Below the pieces are notes generated by a model. It made no database searches, was not told the DNA's origin, and saw nothing but the letters and a program-made list of their open reading frames with translations. Below, piece after piece: positions 4,290 through 5,522 of a stretch of 5,522 nt of DNA (positions are counted from its first letter, which is position 1; every line of letters starts with the position of its first letter). The stretch lies in assembly GCA_903901395.1 (NCBI GenBank), contig CAIUQW010000456.1, positions 1 to 5,522 of the forward strand. The letters run 5' to 3'. The translations under genes and the position numbers were made by a program. This stretch comes from an uncultured Chlorobiales bacterium. Lineage in GTDB: Bacteria; Bacteroidota; Chlorobiia; Chlorobiales; Chlorobiaceae.

Positions 4290-5522
4290 TCAATGCCCGT
4301 TCCCCGAGGCCGCTTTCGCGAGCGCATCGACGGCGAGATTGGCGCTCATCACCGCGCCCCCCATCGAGTCGTAGTAAAGCTGCTGCGAGAAGCCGCCCGC
4401 TATGAAGAGGTTGCCGACCGGCGTCTTCTGCGTCGGGCGGAACTCTTCCATGCCGGGCAGCGGCGCGTAAACCGAGCGCGGAATCTTGACAAGCGTGGAT
4501 TTCAGGATTTTCGCCCCCTGCGACTCCTTCGGGAAGTTGGCTCGGACGCTCCGGTCAACCCGAGCTATGATCTCCTCTTTGGTCAAGCCCATCAGCTCCC
4601 GAGCCGGAGCGACGCAGAACTCGAAGCGCGTCTTGCCCTCGAATCGCTCGCCGCGCAAGGTGCGGTAGTCGGGCGTGGTACGGGCGAGATTTGCAAAAAC
4701 CGGAATCACGCCATCCGGGCTGAATAGTACGTTATCGATTGACGAAATCTCGCGGTCGTACCAGAGCTGCACCGAGATGACCGGCACTCCTTCGAGGCGG
4801 TCGAGATTGCCGAAAAAGCGGTCGTGCTGCTTGAGTGACGACGGCAAGACCTTGCAGAGATTGTGGATAGGCAGCGCGGCGACGTAATAGTCCGCGTCGA
4901 GAATCTCACCATTGCGCAACTGCACGCCGCGAATCTGCGTGCCGTCGAAGAGCAGCTCGTCCACCGGCGAGTGGTTCTGGAACACCGCGCCTTTTTGCGT
5001 AGAGTAATCGACGAGCGGCTGGTGCAGGTACTCCTGCGGCGAGCCTTTCAGGAAGCCCATGCACGACGAATCGGGAATGCGATAGAAGGTCTCGGTGACG
5101 TCGAGGATGATCTTGGCCGAAATCTCCTCCGGCGGAATGAACTTGAGCGCGAGCGCCATCGGGCGGAACATCTTGTCCATGAGACGCTGGCCAAACTTCT
5201 TCTGCCGAGCCCATTCGGCGAAGGTGAGGTGATCTTGCGTCGGCGGGTAGTTGGCCTTCTGGAGCGCCAGCGGGATGAGCGACTTGGAAAAAGAGGCCAT
5301 CTCGCCAAAGGTGAAGTAGCCGTTCTTGATGATCGCCGGAAGCAGGTGCAGCGGACTCGGCAAGTCCCAGGTGCTGAAGGTGAAGTTGTTGCCCCCTTCG
5401 AGCGTGTAGGTGAGCTGGTGCTGCTTCCAGAGCACGGCGTTGTAGGTCTTGATCTCCTTCATGAGATCGTAGAGCACGCCGTACGCGCCGAAAAAGCAGT
5501 GGGTGCCGGACTCGATCCAGTC
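4290..5522 (-). CDS. crtP: CrtP-type phytoene desaturase (plant/cyanobacterial type), N-terminus off window
   Basis: The last 410 residues are present; family members have about 455-470, so roughly 50-60 residues, including the N-terminal FAD-binding GxGxxG, lie beyond the edge. CrtP converts 15-cis-phytoene towards zeta-carotene at the membrane, with FAD and a quinone acceptor. The visible start [14 protein letters not shown] matches the CrtP signature DWYETGLHIFFGAY. Further CrtP-like blocks are [43 protein letters not shown] and KIPRSVY, and the insertion typical of CrtQ after the LWYDR region is absent. Some local motifs lean to CrtQ (zeta-carotene desaturase): [22 protein letters not shown] and YYDSMGGA. 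The C-terminal FAD segment reads IAGGFSQQ where CrtP has AGDYTxQ, so the usual Asp is Gly. Family certain; CrtP preferred over CrtQ. GC-rich third positions contrast with the genes to the left. Confidence 0.87.
   Translation of the reverse strand, partial: DWIESGTHCFFGAYGVLYDLMKEIKTYNAVLWKQHQLTYTLEGGNNFTFSTWDLPSPLHLLPAIIKNGYFTFGEMASFSKSLIPLALQKANYPPTQDHLTFAEWARQKKFGQRLMDKMFRPMALALKFIPPEEISAKIILDVTETFYRIPDSSCMGFLKGSPQEYLHQPLVDYSTQKGAVFQNHSPVDELLFDGTQIRGVQLRNGEILDADYYVAALPIHNLCKVLPSSLKQHDRFFGNLDRLEGVPVISVQLWYDREISSIDNVLFSPDGVIPVFANLARTTPDYRTLRGERFEGKTRFEFCVAPARELMGLTKEEIIARVDRSVRANFPKESQGAKILKSTLVKIPRSVYAPLPGMEEFRPTQKTPVGNLFIAGGFSQQLYYDSMGGAVMSANLAVDALAKAASGNGH

Noticed and set aside
4706..5308. 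Alternative minus frames within the desaturase
   Set aside because: Arg/Ser-rich out-of-frame readings of a GC-rich gene whose true frame matches the CrtP family throughout.

Overview
The window looks like a chromosomal piece of a green sulfur bacterium (Chlorobiota, Chlorobium/Chlorobaculum type). The main reason is the desaturase at the right end. It belongs to the plant/cyanobacterial CrtP/CrtQ family, which outside oxygenic phototrophs is best known from green sulfur bacteria. Genus and species cannot be fixed from the sequence alone.

Every gene I can support lies on the minus strand, so the window is read right to left. (1) 4290-5522: a carotene desaturase, best called CrtP, with its N-terminus beyond the window edge. 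(2) 4019-4182: tRNA-Arg(CCG) then tRNA-Pro(CGG), 18 bp apart, ending in a strong intrinsic terminator at 3974-4011. (3) 3575-3971: an AT-rich spacer with no convincing gene. (4) 1237-3574: a tight three-gene operon. It encodes a small DUF4266-type lipoprotein ending GGGGCGCN, a DUF3570-type outer-membrane beta-barrel, and an ApbE-family FMN transferase without a signal peptide. (5) 1033-1236: a spacer with an imperfect inverted repeat and a short direct repeat. (6) 1-1032: the first 344 codons of a modular surface protein, with an RTX-like head followed by bacterial Ig-like repeats. It runs off the left edge and has no ordinary signal peptide.

The most interesting part is the three-gene operon. 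The barrel carries DSVSGAS at residues 84-90, close to the Dxx(S/T)GA(T/S) pattern that ApbE enzymes modify with FMN, and an ApbE homologue is encoded in the same operon. That suggests, without proving it, a covalently flavinylated outer-membrane barrel with a small Cys/Gly-tailed lipoprotein partner. Two facts argue for caution. The ApbE homologue has Gly where the family has a metal-binding Asp, and it shows no export signal.

The surface-protein gene is a composition mosaic. GC at third codon positions is about 37% in the first 110 codons and about 78% in the next 100 (hand count), and the break falls at the junction between the head and the first Ig-like repeat.
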